Source: an uncultured Paracoccaceae bacterium
GTDB taxonomy: Bacteria > Pseudomonadota > Alphaproteobacteria > Rhodobacterales > Rhodobacteraceae
Assembly (NCBI GenBank): GCA_947495795.1
Contig: CANMAI010000005.1
Span: forward strand, 186,001-250,000
DNA length: 64,000 nucleotides
Direction: 5' to 3'
Made by a program: the position numbers and the translations under genes. Within the stretch, counting starts at the first letter, position 1. Each line of letters opens with the position of its first letter. The notes under the pieces were generated by a model. It saw nothing but the letters and a program-made list of their open reading frames with translations, was not told where the DNA came from and made no database searches. Below are positions 1 to 7,834 of this stretch, one piece after another.

Positions 1-425
1 TCGATCACCACACCCACGGCGAGAAGGTCGTCATTGGTGTGCGGGTAGAAGGCGAAATCCTGATGCCATGCGACGGGGGCGCCGTAACCGGCTGATTTCA
101 TATTAAGTTTCGCTGTGTGGAGGCGAAGGTCGGGGCCGAGCAGATCGCGCACGGGCGCGAGAATGGCGTCGGAGCGCATGAGATCGGCCATGATGGGCGA
201 GATGAGATCGGGGCGTTTGATACGGCGGAGGCGTGGTGCCTCGGGCCTGTGGCTGTCTTCGAGATCGAGGCGGTCGTTGGAGGCGGTGAGGCCCCGGGCC
301 TCCTCCTCGAAACGGGCGATTTCCTGACGGATGGCGTGGATCGTCTGCATGGGGACGCGATCTTCCAGAACGAGATAGCCCTGCGCGTCATAACGGGATT
401 TCTGGGCGTCTGTCAGGATTTCCAC
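1..425 (-). CDS. Phytanoyl-CoA dioxygenase family protein (3' part outside window)
   Basis: Fe(II)/2-oxoglutarate-dependent oxygenase of the PhyH family. About 141 residues are present and the gene runs off the left edge. The start of the facial triad is visible as H121-x-D123 in the context AWHQDFAFYPHT; the distal His and the 2-oxoglutarate-binding Arg would lie beyond the window. I chose a GTG start at 425 because a strong AAGGAGGG lies just upstream and the start overlaps the end of the preceding oxidoreductase gene by 13 bp, which implies translational coupling. It is the last visible gene of a minus-strand operon that contains a second PhyH paralogue at 3202-4146. The substrate is unknown. 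Confidence 0.82.
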   Translation of the reverse strand, partial: MEILTDAQKSRYDAQGYLVLEDRVPMQTIHAIRQEIARFEEEARGLTASNDRLDLEDSHRPEAPRLRRIKRPDLISPIMADLMRSDAILAPVRDLLGPDLRLHTAKLNMKSAGYGAPVAWHQDFAFYPHTNDDLLAVGVVI

Positions 426-1399
426 GGCGTGCCCTCCTTGATGGCGCGGGCGATGCGGAGCGTTGCGAGCCCGTCCGCGCCCGAACAGATCGGTGTGGCT
501 CCATTGGTGACGACATCTATGAGATGGTCAAGCTGGGCGTGGAGGGGATCGGTGGCGGACGCGGTTTCGCGCGATTGCGTGAGGCGTTTTGACCAGTCGG
601 CGGCGTCGCCCCAGAGCGTGAGGGAGGGATAGGCGAGCGCGCCCTCGGTGCCGATGAAGCGGTAGCAATCGTCGCCGCCGCCCGCGATGTTGGGGTTCTC
701 TGACGTGGCGGCCTCGAAGCTCCACGGGGAAGGCGCGCTGTCGGAGAAGAGGATGGTGCCGAGGGTACCGTTTGCAAAGCGAAGAGCGACGGCACCCGTA
801 TCTTCTGTGGCGCCGCTGCGGATGGCGCTGGAGAGGATCGGTGCGAGTTCGGTGATGGGGCCGAGGAGATATTGCAGGAGATCGATATCATGGACGAGGT
901 TGATGAAGATGGGCGAGCCGTCTTCCGCTGCGCGCCATTCGGTTTTGAAGTAGTCGACGGTTTTTTTGACGGCCCAGATGGCGGATACCCCCACGGGCGT
1001 GCCGATGGCGCCGGAGTGCAGGATGTCGCGGGCTTTGGCGATATTAGCATGCTGGCGGCGGTGATGGCCGACCATGAGGGGCACGCCTGCCGTGTGACAG
1101 GCGGCGATGAGGGATTCGGCATCCTTTTCTGTTCCGGCTATGGGCTTTTCCACAAGGACGGCCCAGCCGCGTTTGGCGCAGATTGCGCCAAGCTGCGCAT
1201 GAGTGGCCGTGGGGGTGGCGATGATCGCAGCGTCGATTTGTTCGGTGACATCATCGAGTGTGGCGGAATGCGGGATGCCGGGATGGCCGGGACGCGCGGG
1301 ATCGACCGTCGCGGCGACTGTGATGCCGGGATGCGCGAGGGCTGTTATGACGTGGCGGGCTCCGATAAGGCCCGTGCCGAGGATGGCGATGCGGATCAT
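413..1399 (-). CDS. Gfo/Idh/MocA family oxidoreductase
   Basis: NAD(P)-dependent sugar or cyclitol dehydrogenase-like protein of 328 residues, the usual family length. The Rossmann motif GTGLIG is at residues 8-13, the EKP motif at 84-86 and an HDIDLL segment at 170-175 that matches the family's catalytic region. The start at 1399 (MIRIAILG) places the nucleotide-binding strand directly at the N-terminus; a start 11 codons earlier would add a non-conserved leader. It follows the UxaA-type gene after about 250 bp that hold two long hairpins, and overlaps the next PhyH gene. The context suggests oxidation of a sugar-acid-like intermediate; the exact substrate cannot be read from sequence. Confidence 0.9.
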   Translation of the reverse strand: MIRIAILGTGLIGARHVITALAHPGITVAATVDPARPGHPGIPHSATLDDVTEQIDAAIIATPTATHAQLGAICAKRGWAVLVEKPIAGTEKDAESLIAACHTAGVPLMVGHHRRQHANIAKARDILHSGAIGTPVGVSAIWAVKKTVDYFKTEWRAAEDGSPIFINLVHDIDLLQYLLGPITELAPILSSAIRSGATEDTGAVALRFANGTLGTILFSDSAPSPWSFEAATSENPNIAGGGDDCYRFIGTEGALAYPSLTLWGDAADWSKRLTQSRETASATDPLHAQLDHLIDVVTNGATPICSGADGLATLRIARAIKEGTPWKS

Positions 1400-1516
1400 A
1401 GCGTGGTTCCGGTTCTCGGGGTGCCGCCACATCGGGCCATTGAGGCCCGTTGCGTCGGCTCTGGTGCTTTCGGTTTTAGGTAGGGTCTCTCTGAGGCGTT
1501 TGGGAAGTGCTGGGGA

Positions 1517-1550
1517 GGCGCTTCAGGGGCAGGTTTGCCCTGAAGGCGCC
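1517..1550. repeat. Long GC-rich inverted repeat (hairpin 1)
   Basis: Arms 1517-1531 and 1536-1550 pair almost perfectly (GGCGC-TTCAGGGG-CA against TGCCCTGAAGGCGCC) around a 4-nt loop. It has no T-run on either strand, so it is not a canonical terminator. It sits between the UxaA-type and Gfo genes of one operon, next to a second long hairpin. Confidence 0.7.
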
Positions 1551-1570
1551 GGTTCGATTTTGGCGATGCG

Positions 1571-1636
1571 ATTCGGGCGGACCTCAAGGACAGGCCCCTT
1601 CGGGGTGGCTGCGCCATCCTTGACCTCCGCCCGAAT
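1571..1636. repeat. Long inverted repeat (hairpin 2)
   Basis: Arms 1571-1590 and 1617-1636 are 20 bp each with only a 2-bp mismatch (ATTCGGGCGGA-cc/gg-TCAAGGA). A nested CCCC-TTC-GGGG hairpin lies in the loop. It begins 15 bp beyond the stop of the UxaA-type gene on the minus strand. It could be a transcript 3'-end stabiliser, a processing site or an interspersed palindromic element. Confidence 0.75.
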
Positions 1637-1651
1637 CACGGATCATGGACG

Positions 1652-3136
1652 TCACATCACCGCTCCGATTTGCCAGGGGACGAATTCATCATCGCCGAGG
1701 CCCTGGGCCTCTGATTTGGTCTGTTGGCCGGAGGCGGTGGCGAGGAGGGCTGCGAGGATTTCGTGGCCCTTTTCCTCCACGCTTTCGCCTTCGAGGATGG
1801 TGCCTGCGTTGATGTCCATATCCGCCTCCAGCCTTGCGAACATTTCCGAGTTCGTGGCGATCTTGAGACTGGGTGCGGGTTTTGCGCCGAAGGCGGAGCC
1901 GCGGCCTGTGGTGAAGGCCACAAGGTTGCAGCCGCTCGCGATCTGGCCGGTGACGGAGGCGGGATCGTAGCCGGGGCTGTCCATGAAGGTGAAGCCCTTG
2001 GCAGTGACGGGTTCGGCGTATTTGTAGACGCCGTTCAGGGGTGTTGTGCCGCCCTTGGCAGCGGCGCCGAGGGATTTTTCGAGGATGGTGGTGAGGCCAC
2101 CCTTCTTGTTGCCGGGGGATGGGTTGTTGTCCATCGAGCCGTGGTTGCGGGCCGTGTAATCTTCCCACCAGCGGATGCGTTCAATGAGGGTCTCACCTAT
2201 TTCCGGTGTGGCGGCGCGGGCGGTGAGGAGATGCTCGGCCCCATAGATTTCAGGCGTTTCGGCAAGAACGCCGGTACCACCCATGGCGACAAGGAGATCG
2301 CAGGCGTGTCCGAGGGCCGGGTTGGCGGTGATGCCGGACCAGGCGTCCGAGCCGCCGCATTGGAGGGCCAGCGTGAGTTCAGAGGCGGAGCACTCGGTGC
2401 GGGTGGCCCGATTGGCGAGGGGGAGCATGGCGGTGACTTTCTCCACGCCGATCTCCAGGGTACGCTGGAGGCCAGCGACATCCTGAATGTTCATGGCCTG
2501 GAAGAGCGGGCCGGGTGTGAGGCCGTAAGCTTCCATCAGCCAGTCGATCTGGTTCATCTCGCAGCCCAGCCCCACCATCAGAACGCCTGCGACATTCGGG
2601 TGGCGGGCATAGCCCCACATAACGCGCTGAAGGGCGGCGAAACCTTCGCCGTCGCCCGCCATGCCGCAACCCGTGCCGTGGACGAAGGCCGTGACACCGT
2701 CGACATTGGGGTATTGCGCCATGGTCTGGGGCGTGAAGTGCCGGGCGATCCGGCGGGCGGCAGTGGCCGAGCAGTTGACGGAGGTGATGATGGCGATGTG
2801 GTTGCGGGTGCCGACCTTGCCGCCCGCGCGGCGGAAGCCCTGAAAGGTTGAGGGGGTGACGGGTTGGACGGGGCGGAGATTGGTGGCGAAGCTGTACTCG
2901 GTATCTGTCGCGCGGAATTCTACATTATGCGTGTGGACATGCGCACCCTTGGCAATGGGTTCGGACGCGTAGCCGATGATCTGGGCGTATTTGCGGATGG
3001 GCGCGCCTTTGGGGATCTCCTCAAGAGCTATCTTGTGGCCGCGGGGGATGAGCTGGATTGCGCCCTCTTCGCCGATCTGGAGGGGCGTGCGGGCGGTTGC
3101 CACGCTGTCTGACGGGTCGAGGCGGATGGTGCTCAT
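1652..3136 (-). CDS. UxaA-family altronate/galactarate dehydratase-like protein
   Basis: Protein of 494 residues with the architecture of altronate/galactarate dehydratases: an N-terminal SAF domain (about residues 10-90) followed by the large GD_AH_C catalytic domain. The latter shows GTGCGMAGDGEG, a GLGCEM motif and the NPSPGNKKGG segment near residue 340. These are metal-dependent enzymes that dehydrate aldonic or uronic acids to 2-keto-3-deoxy acids. The start at 3136 follows a GGAGG contributed by an intergenic repeat. In this operon it would supply a 2-keto-3-deoxy acid to the SDR and FAH-type enzymes. The family is well supported; substrate choice between altronate and another hydroxy acid is open. 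Confidence 0.88.
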   Translation of the reverse strand: MSTIRLDPSDSVATARTPLQIGEEGAIQLIPRGHKIALEEIPKGAPIRKYAQIIGYASEPIAKGAHVHTHNVEFRATDTEYSFATNLRPVQPVTPSTFQGFRRAGGKVGTRNHIAIITSVNCSATAARRIARHFTPQTMAQYPNVDGVTAFVHGTGCGMAGDGEGFAALQRVMWGYARHPNVAGVLMVGLGCEMNQIDWLMEAYGLTPGPLFQAMNIQDVAGLQRTLEIGVEKVTAMLPLANRATRTECSASELTLALQCGGSDAWSGITANPALGHACDLLVAMGGTGVLAETPEIYGAEHLLTARAATPEIGETLIERIRWWEDYTARNHGSMDNNPSPGNKKGGLTTILEKSLGAAAKGGTTPLNGVYKYAEPVTAKGFTFMDSPGYDPASVTGQIASGCNLVAFTTGRGSAFGAKPAPSLKIATNSEMFARLEADMDINAGTILEGESVEEKGHEILAALLATASGQQTKSEAQGLGDDEFVPWQIGAVM

Positions 3137-3145
3137 GAGCGTTTA

Positions 3146-3179
3146 TGCCTCCGGCGGGGATATTTGGGGAAAGATGAAG
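3146..3179. repeat. 34-bp interspersed repeat, copy 1
   Basis: The segment beginning TGCCTCCGGCGGGGATATTT recurs at 6607-6640 with four differences. Both copies lie immediately upstream of a minus-strand gene start. In this copy the complementary GGAGG is 12 nt from the UxaA start and may act as its ribosome-binding site. Confidence 0.75.
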
Positions 3180-3201
3180 GTTCGGGCGGTGGGGCGGGAG
3201 C

Positions 3202-4146
3202 TCATGCGCAGACGGGACTGTCGGTGCTCCACCGGTGTATGGGGATGTGGGGCGTTGTTGCGAGATTTGCGCGGGCCTCCTCCCACAGTTTGCGCCAGAG
3301 GCGCCAGTCTTTCAGTTCGGTTTCCGGTGCCTTGCGGGAGCGGGCGGTGAAGGCCGGGAAATGGGCGCGACCTGTGGGCTCTCCGCTGCGGTTGTACCGG
3401 ATGTCGAAGGACCAGCGGTAGTGCGGGCTGTCGTTTGGCAGGGAGGCATGGGGTGTGAGGGGATGGAAGAGGATTGCGGAACCGGCGGGGCAGGGGAGCG
3501 GGATGGCCTGATCGGTTGCGATGAGAGATTTGGGAATGCCGGTTTGCGCCCAGCCGCAATGCTCAACAAGGCCTGCGCGGTGGGCGCGGGGAATGACCTG
3601 AAGAGGGGCGGATGAGTGTGTGACATCCGTTACCGCGAGCCAGACAGTGACCATTCTGGTAGCGTCTGCTTCGGGGAGGGTGACGCCCCTGTCCTGATGC
3701 CAATCGGTGAGCGTGACATGTGCGCGGGGTTCATCCGTGCGCACCTCGCCTTGAGGAGGCTTGATGCGGATGTGTTGGATAGGGTTGGAGGTGATTTCGG
3801 GGCCGATCAGGCTTTCGACTATGTCGAGAAGGGGCGGATGGGTGATCATGTTGAAGGCGGCGGGGCCGAAATGCATCGGCGTATCCGCCGCGATCTCCCC
3901 TCCAGGCAGGGAGCAATCCATCGGCTGGAACCAGTCGCAGCCCGCGCCATAGGCGGCGGAGAGTTTCGGCCAGAAGCCCCGCGCCTCCGGCACGCGGCCT
4001 TCGGCCAGCCAGCCCGCATAGAGCGTGTCTAGAAGGGTTTCGTATTCGGTTCGGAGTGCTGAGAGGATTTCCGGGCTGATCGCGTTTTCGACGACGAGGT
4101 AACCCTCCTCCTCGAAGAACGCGATCTGATCGGCGCGGAGGCTCAC
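3202..4146 (-). CDS. Phytanoyl-CoA dioxygenase family protein
   Basis: Complete PhyH-type Fe(II)/2-oxoglutarate oxygenase of 314 residues. The facial triad is visible as H150-x-D152 (DWHQDRG) with distal H233 (TPHAS), and R250 in SFDIRYN fits the 2-oxoglutarate-binding Arg. The open frame continues upstream, but the PhyH homology begins at the GTG at 4146 (VSLRADQIAFFEEEGY). That GTG overlaps the dctM stop as GTGA, indicating translational coupling; no independent Shine-Dalgarno sequence is visible. Being co-transcribed with a TRAP transporter and sugar-acid enzymes suggests it hydroxylates or demethylates the imported compound. It is only distantly similar to the paralogue at 1-425, so the two may act on different steps. 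Confidence 0.87.
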   Translation of the reverse strand: MSLRADQIAFFEEEGYLVVENAISPEILSALRTEYETLLDTLYAGWLAEGRVPEARGFWPKLSAAYGAGCDWFQPMDCSLPGGEIAADTPMHFGPAAFNMITHPPLLDIVESLIGPEITSNPIQHIRIKPPQGEVRTDEPRAHVTLTDWHQDRGVTLPEADATRMVTVWLAVTDVTHSSAPLQVIPRAHRAGLVEHCGWAQTGIPKSLIATDQAIPLPCPAGSAILFHPLTPHASLPNDSPHYRWSFDIRYNRSGEPTGRAHFPAFTARSRKAPETELKDWRLWRKLWEEARANLATTPHIPIHRWSTDSPVCA

Positions 4147-5768
4147 AGGAATATCGCGATGATGGGCGGCCAGATCAGGAGGACGGAGAGCGCCAGAAGC
4201 TGGATGCCGATGAAGGGAAGGAAGCCCTTGAAGATATCGGTGAGGGATATCTCTGGCGGGGCGACTGATTTTAGGTAGAAGGCTGCCGGGCCGAAGGGAG
4301 GCGAGAGGAAGCTGACCTGCATGTTCATGCAGAAGACGACGCCGAACCAGATGGCGACGTGGCGCGGCTCCAACTGGCCGAGGATCCCGATTTCCTCCAC
4401 GGGCAGGCGGAGGACGATGGGCAGGAACACGGGCATGATAAGGAGGACGATGCCGACCCAATCCATGAAGGCGCCCATGAAGAGGAAGATGAGCATCATG
4501 GTAAGGATGATGCCCATTGTGGGGAGATCCGCGCCGAGGATGAGGTTGGCCACGTAAGTCGGGCCGCCGGCGATGGTGTAGGCGCCGGCGAGGGCCGTGG
4601 CGCCGATGGTGACCCAGATGATCGTGCCCGTGGATTTGAGCGTGCGCATCAGGCTGTCCCAGATCAGATCGAAGCTGGCTTCGCCCCGGATGACGGAGAG
4701 GACGAAGACCGCGATCACCCCCATGCCCGCGGCTTCCGTGATGCCGGTGATGCCGCCGTATATGGAGCCGAGAACGACGCCGATCACGATGATGGGGGCG
4801 ACGAGGCCCTTGCCCATGGCCCAGCCTGTCTTGGCACGCTCCACGCCGAAGACAAAGAAGATGAGCGCGAGGGCGGCGAGGGCAAGGCCGCCTGTCCACG
4901 GGAGATAATCGGCTGTGCCGAAGGCGATGGGATCGACACCTTCGGCGAAGGTGTTCTGGCCGGTGAGGGTGAAGAAGAGGACGCGCAGGAACCCGATGGT
5001 GAAGAGGCCTGCGGCGAGGATGGAGAGAAAGGCTGCGAAGAGCTTGGCCTTCTCCCCGGATGTCGGATCGTTCGGATCAGGCTCCGGCAGGGGGGCGTGA
5101 TCGGGGTTCAGCTGGGTGCGGACAATGATGTAGATGATGAAGAAGCTCGCGAGCATGAAACCCGGCAGGAAACTGGCCGTGAAGAGAGCCTTGATCGAGG
5201 TTTCCGTGATGAGGCCATAGATGATGAGAACGATCGAGGGCGGGATCATGGTGCCGAGCGAGCCGGAGGCGCAGATCGTGCCGATGGCGAGGTTCTGGTT
5301 GTAGCCGAGGCGAAGCATCTGGGGGAGGGCAATGAGGCCGAGAAGCACGACCTCCCCGCCGATGATGCCGGACATCGCGGCCATGATCACGGCCATGATC
5401 GAGGTGACGATGGCGATGCCGCCGCGCGTGCGGTTGAGCCAGACATTGAGCGAGGAATACATCTCTGACGCGATGCCGGAGCGTTCCAGAAGGCTGGCCA
5501 TGAATATGAAGAGCGGAATCGATATCAGCACGTAATCCGTTAAGAGCCCGTAGACCCGTTGCGCGAGGATATTGAGCGGCCCGGTGCCGAAACTTCGGGT
5601 AAGAACGCCGTCGCCGAACGTCCATGGTGCGGTGATGAGTGTGGGCTCGAATTTGAGGACCATCACGAGGACTGCGAGGGCTGCAGACGCGAAGCCGAGC
5701 GGCATGCCGATGGCCAGAAGGGCAAGCATGGCCAGCAGGATAATGAGGGAGATTGTGCCGATATCCAT
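4143..5768 (-). CDS. dctM: TRAP transporter large permease (DctM family)
   Basis: Inner-membrane TRAP transporter large subunit with many hydrophobic segments and the DctM hallmarks near SGSLGTMIPPSI and the EAAGMG region. At 541 residues it is about 110 longer than the common form; the extra length lies in the middle, with an additional hydrophilic stretch and membrane segments around residues 230-330. It catalyses sodium-driven solute import with DctQ and the periplasmic DctP. It starts 4 bp after dctQ and overlaps the downstream PhyH gene. The long form paired with a long DctQ suggests a distinct TRAP subfamily; the substrate is probably an organic or sugar acid. Confidence 0.93.
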   Translation of the reverse strand: MDIGTISLIILLAMLALLAIGMPLGFASAALAVLVMVLKFEPTLITAPWTFGDGVLTRSFGTGPLNILAQRVYGLLTDYVLISIPLFIFMASLLERSGIASEMYSSLNVWLNRTRGGIAIVTSIMAVIMAAMSGIIGGEVVLLGLIALPQMLRLGYNQNLAIGTICASGSLGTMIPPSIVLIIYGLITETSIKALFTASFLPGFMLASFFIIYIIVRTQLNPDHAPLPEPDPNDPTSGEKAKLFAAFLSILAAGLFTIGFLRVLFFTLTGQNTFAEGVDPIAFGTADYLPWTGGLALAALALIFFVFGVERAKTGWAMGKGLVAPIIVIGVVLGSIYGGITGITEAAGMGVIAVFVLSVIRGEASFDLIWDSLMRTLKSTGTIIWVTIGATALAGAYTIAGGPTYVANLILGADLPTMGIILTMMLIFLFMGAFMDWVGIVLLIMPVFLPIVLRLPVEEIGILGQLEPRHVAIWFGVVFCMNMQVSFLSPPFGPAAFYLKSVAPPEISLTDIFKGFLPFIGIQLLALSVLLIWPPIIAIFL

Positions 5769-5772
5769 GATG

Positions 5773-6573
5773 TCAGTCTTTTATGGTTGCGCGGATTTCG
5801 GCGATTTCCAACTCGTCGAATTCGTCGGCAGGGGTATGATGCTCGGGCGCCTTGTTCCAATCCATGATCAGGTTCCACGCAGCCTGCAGAGCGACGAGGG
5901 AGATCACGAAAAGAACCATCGGCTTGAGCGTGGCGGGGATGGGCGGATCGAAGGCGGTGCCGAAGGTTTCCCAGCGGAGGAACTTGTCATGCGCTTCCTT
6001 GTAGCCGCCAAAGAACATGAAGATGGCAAAGGTGGCGATCAACGTGGCCGAGATCGTATCGCAGACACGCTGAAGCCAGCGGGGCATCACATCGTAAAGC
6101 AGATAGATACGGATGTGGCAGCGCTGCTGCATCGCGTAGAGGCCTGCAAGGAGAAAGACGAACCCTGCCATCCAGAGCGAAAGCTCGTTGGCCCAGAGGG
6201 TGGGGCGTTCGAACACATAGCGCAGCACGACCTCGTAGAACATCACGCCGACGATGAGAGCGACGAGGGCCATTGTGACCCGGCCGAGAAAGAGGGAGAC
6301 GCGATCAAACCCCTTCCAGTCCTGATACTCCATCGGAGCGCAGCGGATGGTGAGGATGCCTGCGATTGTGAACATGGGCAGCAGGAGAAGGGGGATGAAA
6401 TCGAATGTGCTGGCGGGCGGGTGCAGCGCCTTCATTGCGTCCGACGCCCAGCCAAAGCTGATGATGTAATGCGGGCCGTTCCAGATGACCCATGCGGCCA
6501 CCGCGATGAAGCCGAGCGGCATGAGCCATTCGATGAGGCTGCCTGATTTTTTTGGCGGGGCTTCAGAGGGCAT
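5773..6573 (-). CDS. dctQ: TRAP transporter small permease (DctQ family), long form
   Basis: Small permease subunit of 266 residues, longer than the usual 160-200 because an additional hydrophobic N-terminal region (about residues 15-35 and 60-80) precedes the canonical four-helix DctQ core. The core shows the family segment VLRYVFERPTLWANEL followed by LSLWMAGFVFLLAG. It bridges DctM and the substrate-binding protein in the membrane. The end is hydrophilic and acidic. It lies downstream of a terminator-like hairpin after dctP, so it is probably made in smaller amounts than the binding protein. Confidence 0.9.
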   Translation of the reverse strand: MPSEAPPKKSGSLIEWLMPLGFIAVAAWVIWNGPHYIISFGWASDAMKALHPPASTFDFIPLLLLPMFTIAGILTIRCAPMEYQDWKGFDRVSLFLGRVTMALVALIVGVMFYEVVLRYVFERPTLWANELSLWMAGFVFLLAGLYAMQQRCHIRIYLLYDVMPRWLQRVCDTISATLIATFAIFMFFGGYKEAHDKFLRWETFGTAFDPPIPATLKPMVLFVISLVALQAAWNLIMDWNKAPEHHTPADEFDELEIAEIRATIKD

Positions 6574-6606
6574 GCTGTGCTTTCTGAGATGCGGAAGAGA
6601 GTATTG

Positions 6607-6640
6607 TGCCTCCGGCGGGGATATTTATAGAAAGACGAAG
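6607..6640. repeat. 34-bp interspersed repeat, copy 2
   Basis: Second copy of the element at 3146-3179, sharing CCTCCGGCGGGGATATTT and the AAAGA-GAAG tail. It lies 33 bp upstream of the dctQ start on the minus strand, between the dctP terminator-like hairpin and dctQ. Confidence 0.75.
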
Positions 6641-6649
6641 ACGATCCTG

Positions 6650-6679
6650 AAAAAGCAAGCCCGGTGAGGGGCTTGCTTT
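6650..6679 (-). terminator. Intra-operon rho-independent terminator-like hairpin after dctP
   Basis: Perfect 11-bp stem AAAGCAAGCCC/GGGCTTGCTTT (6652-6662 and 6669-6679) with a 6-nt loop. On the minus strand it is followed by a run of five T. It lies 15 bp past the dctP stop, so partial termination would give more DctP than DctQM. Confidence 0.8.
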
Positions 6680-6694
6680 CATTTCTTGACGTTT

Positions 6695-7708
6695 CTACTC
6701 GGCGACGAGGCCGAGCTTTTCAAGGAAGGCCATGTGGCTGTCCACCAGTGCGCGGGCTTCCGGTGTTTTGTCGGCCCAGCCCTGCCACGCGCCTTGTGCA
6801 GCGGCGCGGAAGGCTCCCAGATCCTCTTCGGACCATGCGTGGATTGTGACACCATCTTCCTTCAGCTGCGCCACGGCCTCGGTGTTTTTCACTTCGAATG
6901 TGAGCGCCGTCTGGAGGGCAAGCTTCTGCATCGCCGTATCAATGATGCGCTTGTGATGCTCTGGCATGCTTTCCCAGAGATCGGCGCGGCAGGCGAGGTG
7001 ATCGGACGGCATGGAGTGGAAGCCCGGATAGTTGGCGTGCTTCACGATATCATAGAGGCCGAGGCCCACATTGTTGGCGATGCCAGACGCATCCGCACCG
7101 TCGATGATACCGGTTTCCAGCGCCGTGAAGATCTCCGTGAAATCCATCACGATCGGCTTGGCGCCCATGGCGGCAAAGATCTCTGTCTCGAGGCCTGGAG
7201 GGGAGCGGAATTTCCAGTCTTTCAGATCCTCGGGCCCTGCGAGCGGGCGGGAGGAGGCGAGGCTTTCCTGACCGTAGACCCACCAGCCCACCAGCTTCAT
7301 GTTGTATTTGCCGTAGAGATTGTCGGCTGCCTCGAACCCGCCATTGTAGAGCCATGCGAGCTGTTGGTAGGGCGTGGAATAGCCGCCCATGATATCGCCC
7401 ACGAACTGGAAGGCCGGGTTCTTACCTGTCTGGTAGGCGCCGCCCGTCATATCGCAATCAAGGATGCCGGAGGCGGCTGCATCGAAGGTTTCCACCGATT
7501 TGACGACGGATGAGGAATAGAACATTTCCACGGTGATCTCACCATTGGACATCACTTGAATATCGTCAATGAACTGGGCGGCGAGCTTGCCGGAAACCGT
7601 TTCAGGTGCGTAATGCGTCTGGATGCGGAGGTTGGTGGCTTGAGCGGAGGCGGCCCCTGCGATGAGCGTTGCGGTGGCGGCCCCGATAAGGGCATTCCTG
7701 AAGGTCAT
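6695..7708 (-). CDS. dctP: TRAP transporter solute-binding protein (DctP family)
   Basis: Periplasmic substrate-binding protein of 337 residues with a typical signal peptide (cleavage after ASAQA, about residue 24). The DctP fold is recognisable from WKFRSPPGLE and the region ALETGIIDGADASG, which resembles the conserved substrate-binding segment that carries the carboxylate-binding Arg in the family. The start at 7708 is preceded by AGGGAG. It delivers an acidic ligand to the membrane subunits encoded downstream. Its own promoter may lie in the preceding intergenic region, where a palindrome occurs at 7813-7828. Confidence 0.92.
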   Translation of the reverse strand: MTFRNALIGAATATLIAGAASAQATNLRIQTHYAPETVSGKLAAQFIDDIQVMSNGEITVEMFYSSSVVKSVETFDAAASGILDCDMTGGAYQTGKNPAFQFVGDIMGGYSTPYQQLAWLYNGGFEAADNLYGKYNMKLVGWWVYGQESLASSRPLAGPEDLKDWKFRSPPGLETEIFAAMGAKPIVMDFTEIFTALETGIIDGADASGIANNVGLGLYDIVKHANYPGFHSMPSDHLACRADLWESMPEHHKRIIDTAMQKLALQTALTFEVKNTEAVAQLKEDGVTIHAWSEEDLGAFRAAAQGAWQGWADKTPEARALVDSHMAFLEKLGLVAE

Positions 7709-7812
7709 GTATTTCTCCCTGTTCTGCGGTCGTGCAGATTTGTGTTTTCCCAGGCCAGACTCCGCTGACCTTAAGGAAAGCTAAACCGGGAGAGGGCGGG
7801 CTTGCAAGCGCA

Positions 7813-7828
7813 ACAATGTATGCATTGT
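7813..7828. promoter_or_regulatory. Candidate operator palindrome upstream of dctP
   Basis: ACAATGTATGCATTGT is an inverted repeat with 6-bp arms around TATG, lying between the SDR gene and dctP in an otherwise plain intergenic stretch. Its form suits a GntR- or LacI-type operator. No cognate regulator is encoded next to it within this window. Confidence 0.45.
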
Positions 7829-7834
7829 GCTTCT

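Noticed and set aside
1724-2851. A 375-codon plus-strand frame opposite the UxaA-type gene
   Set aside because: Gly/Glu-rich antisense shadow without motifs.
3202-4899. A 565-codon minus-strand frame covering the PhyH gene and part of dctM
   Set aside because: Only the part from the GTG at 4146 has PhyH features; the upstream part is Arg/His-rich out-of-frame translation of dctM.
4359-5468. A 369-codon plus-strand frame opposite dctM
   Set aside because: Asp/Glu/Gly-rich complement of a hydrophobic membrane protein gene, a common artefact.
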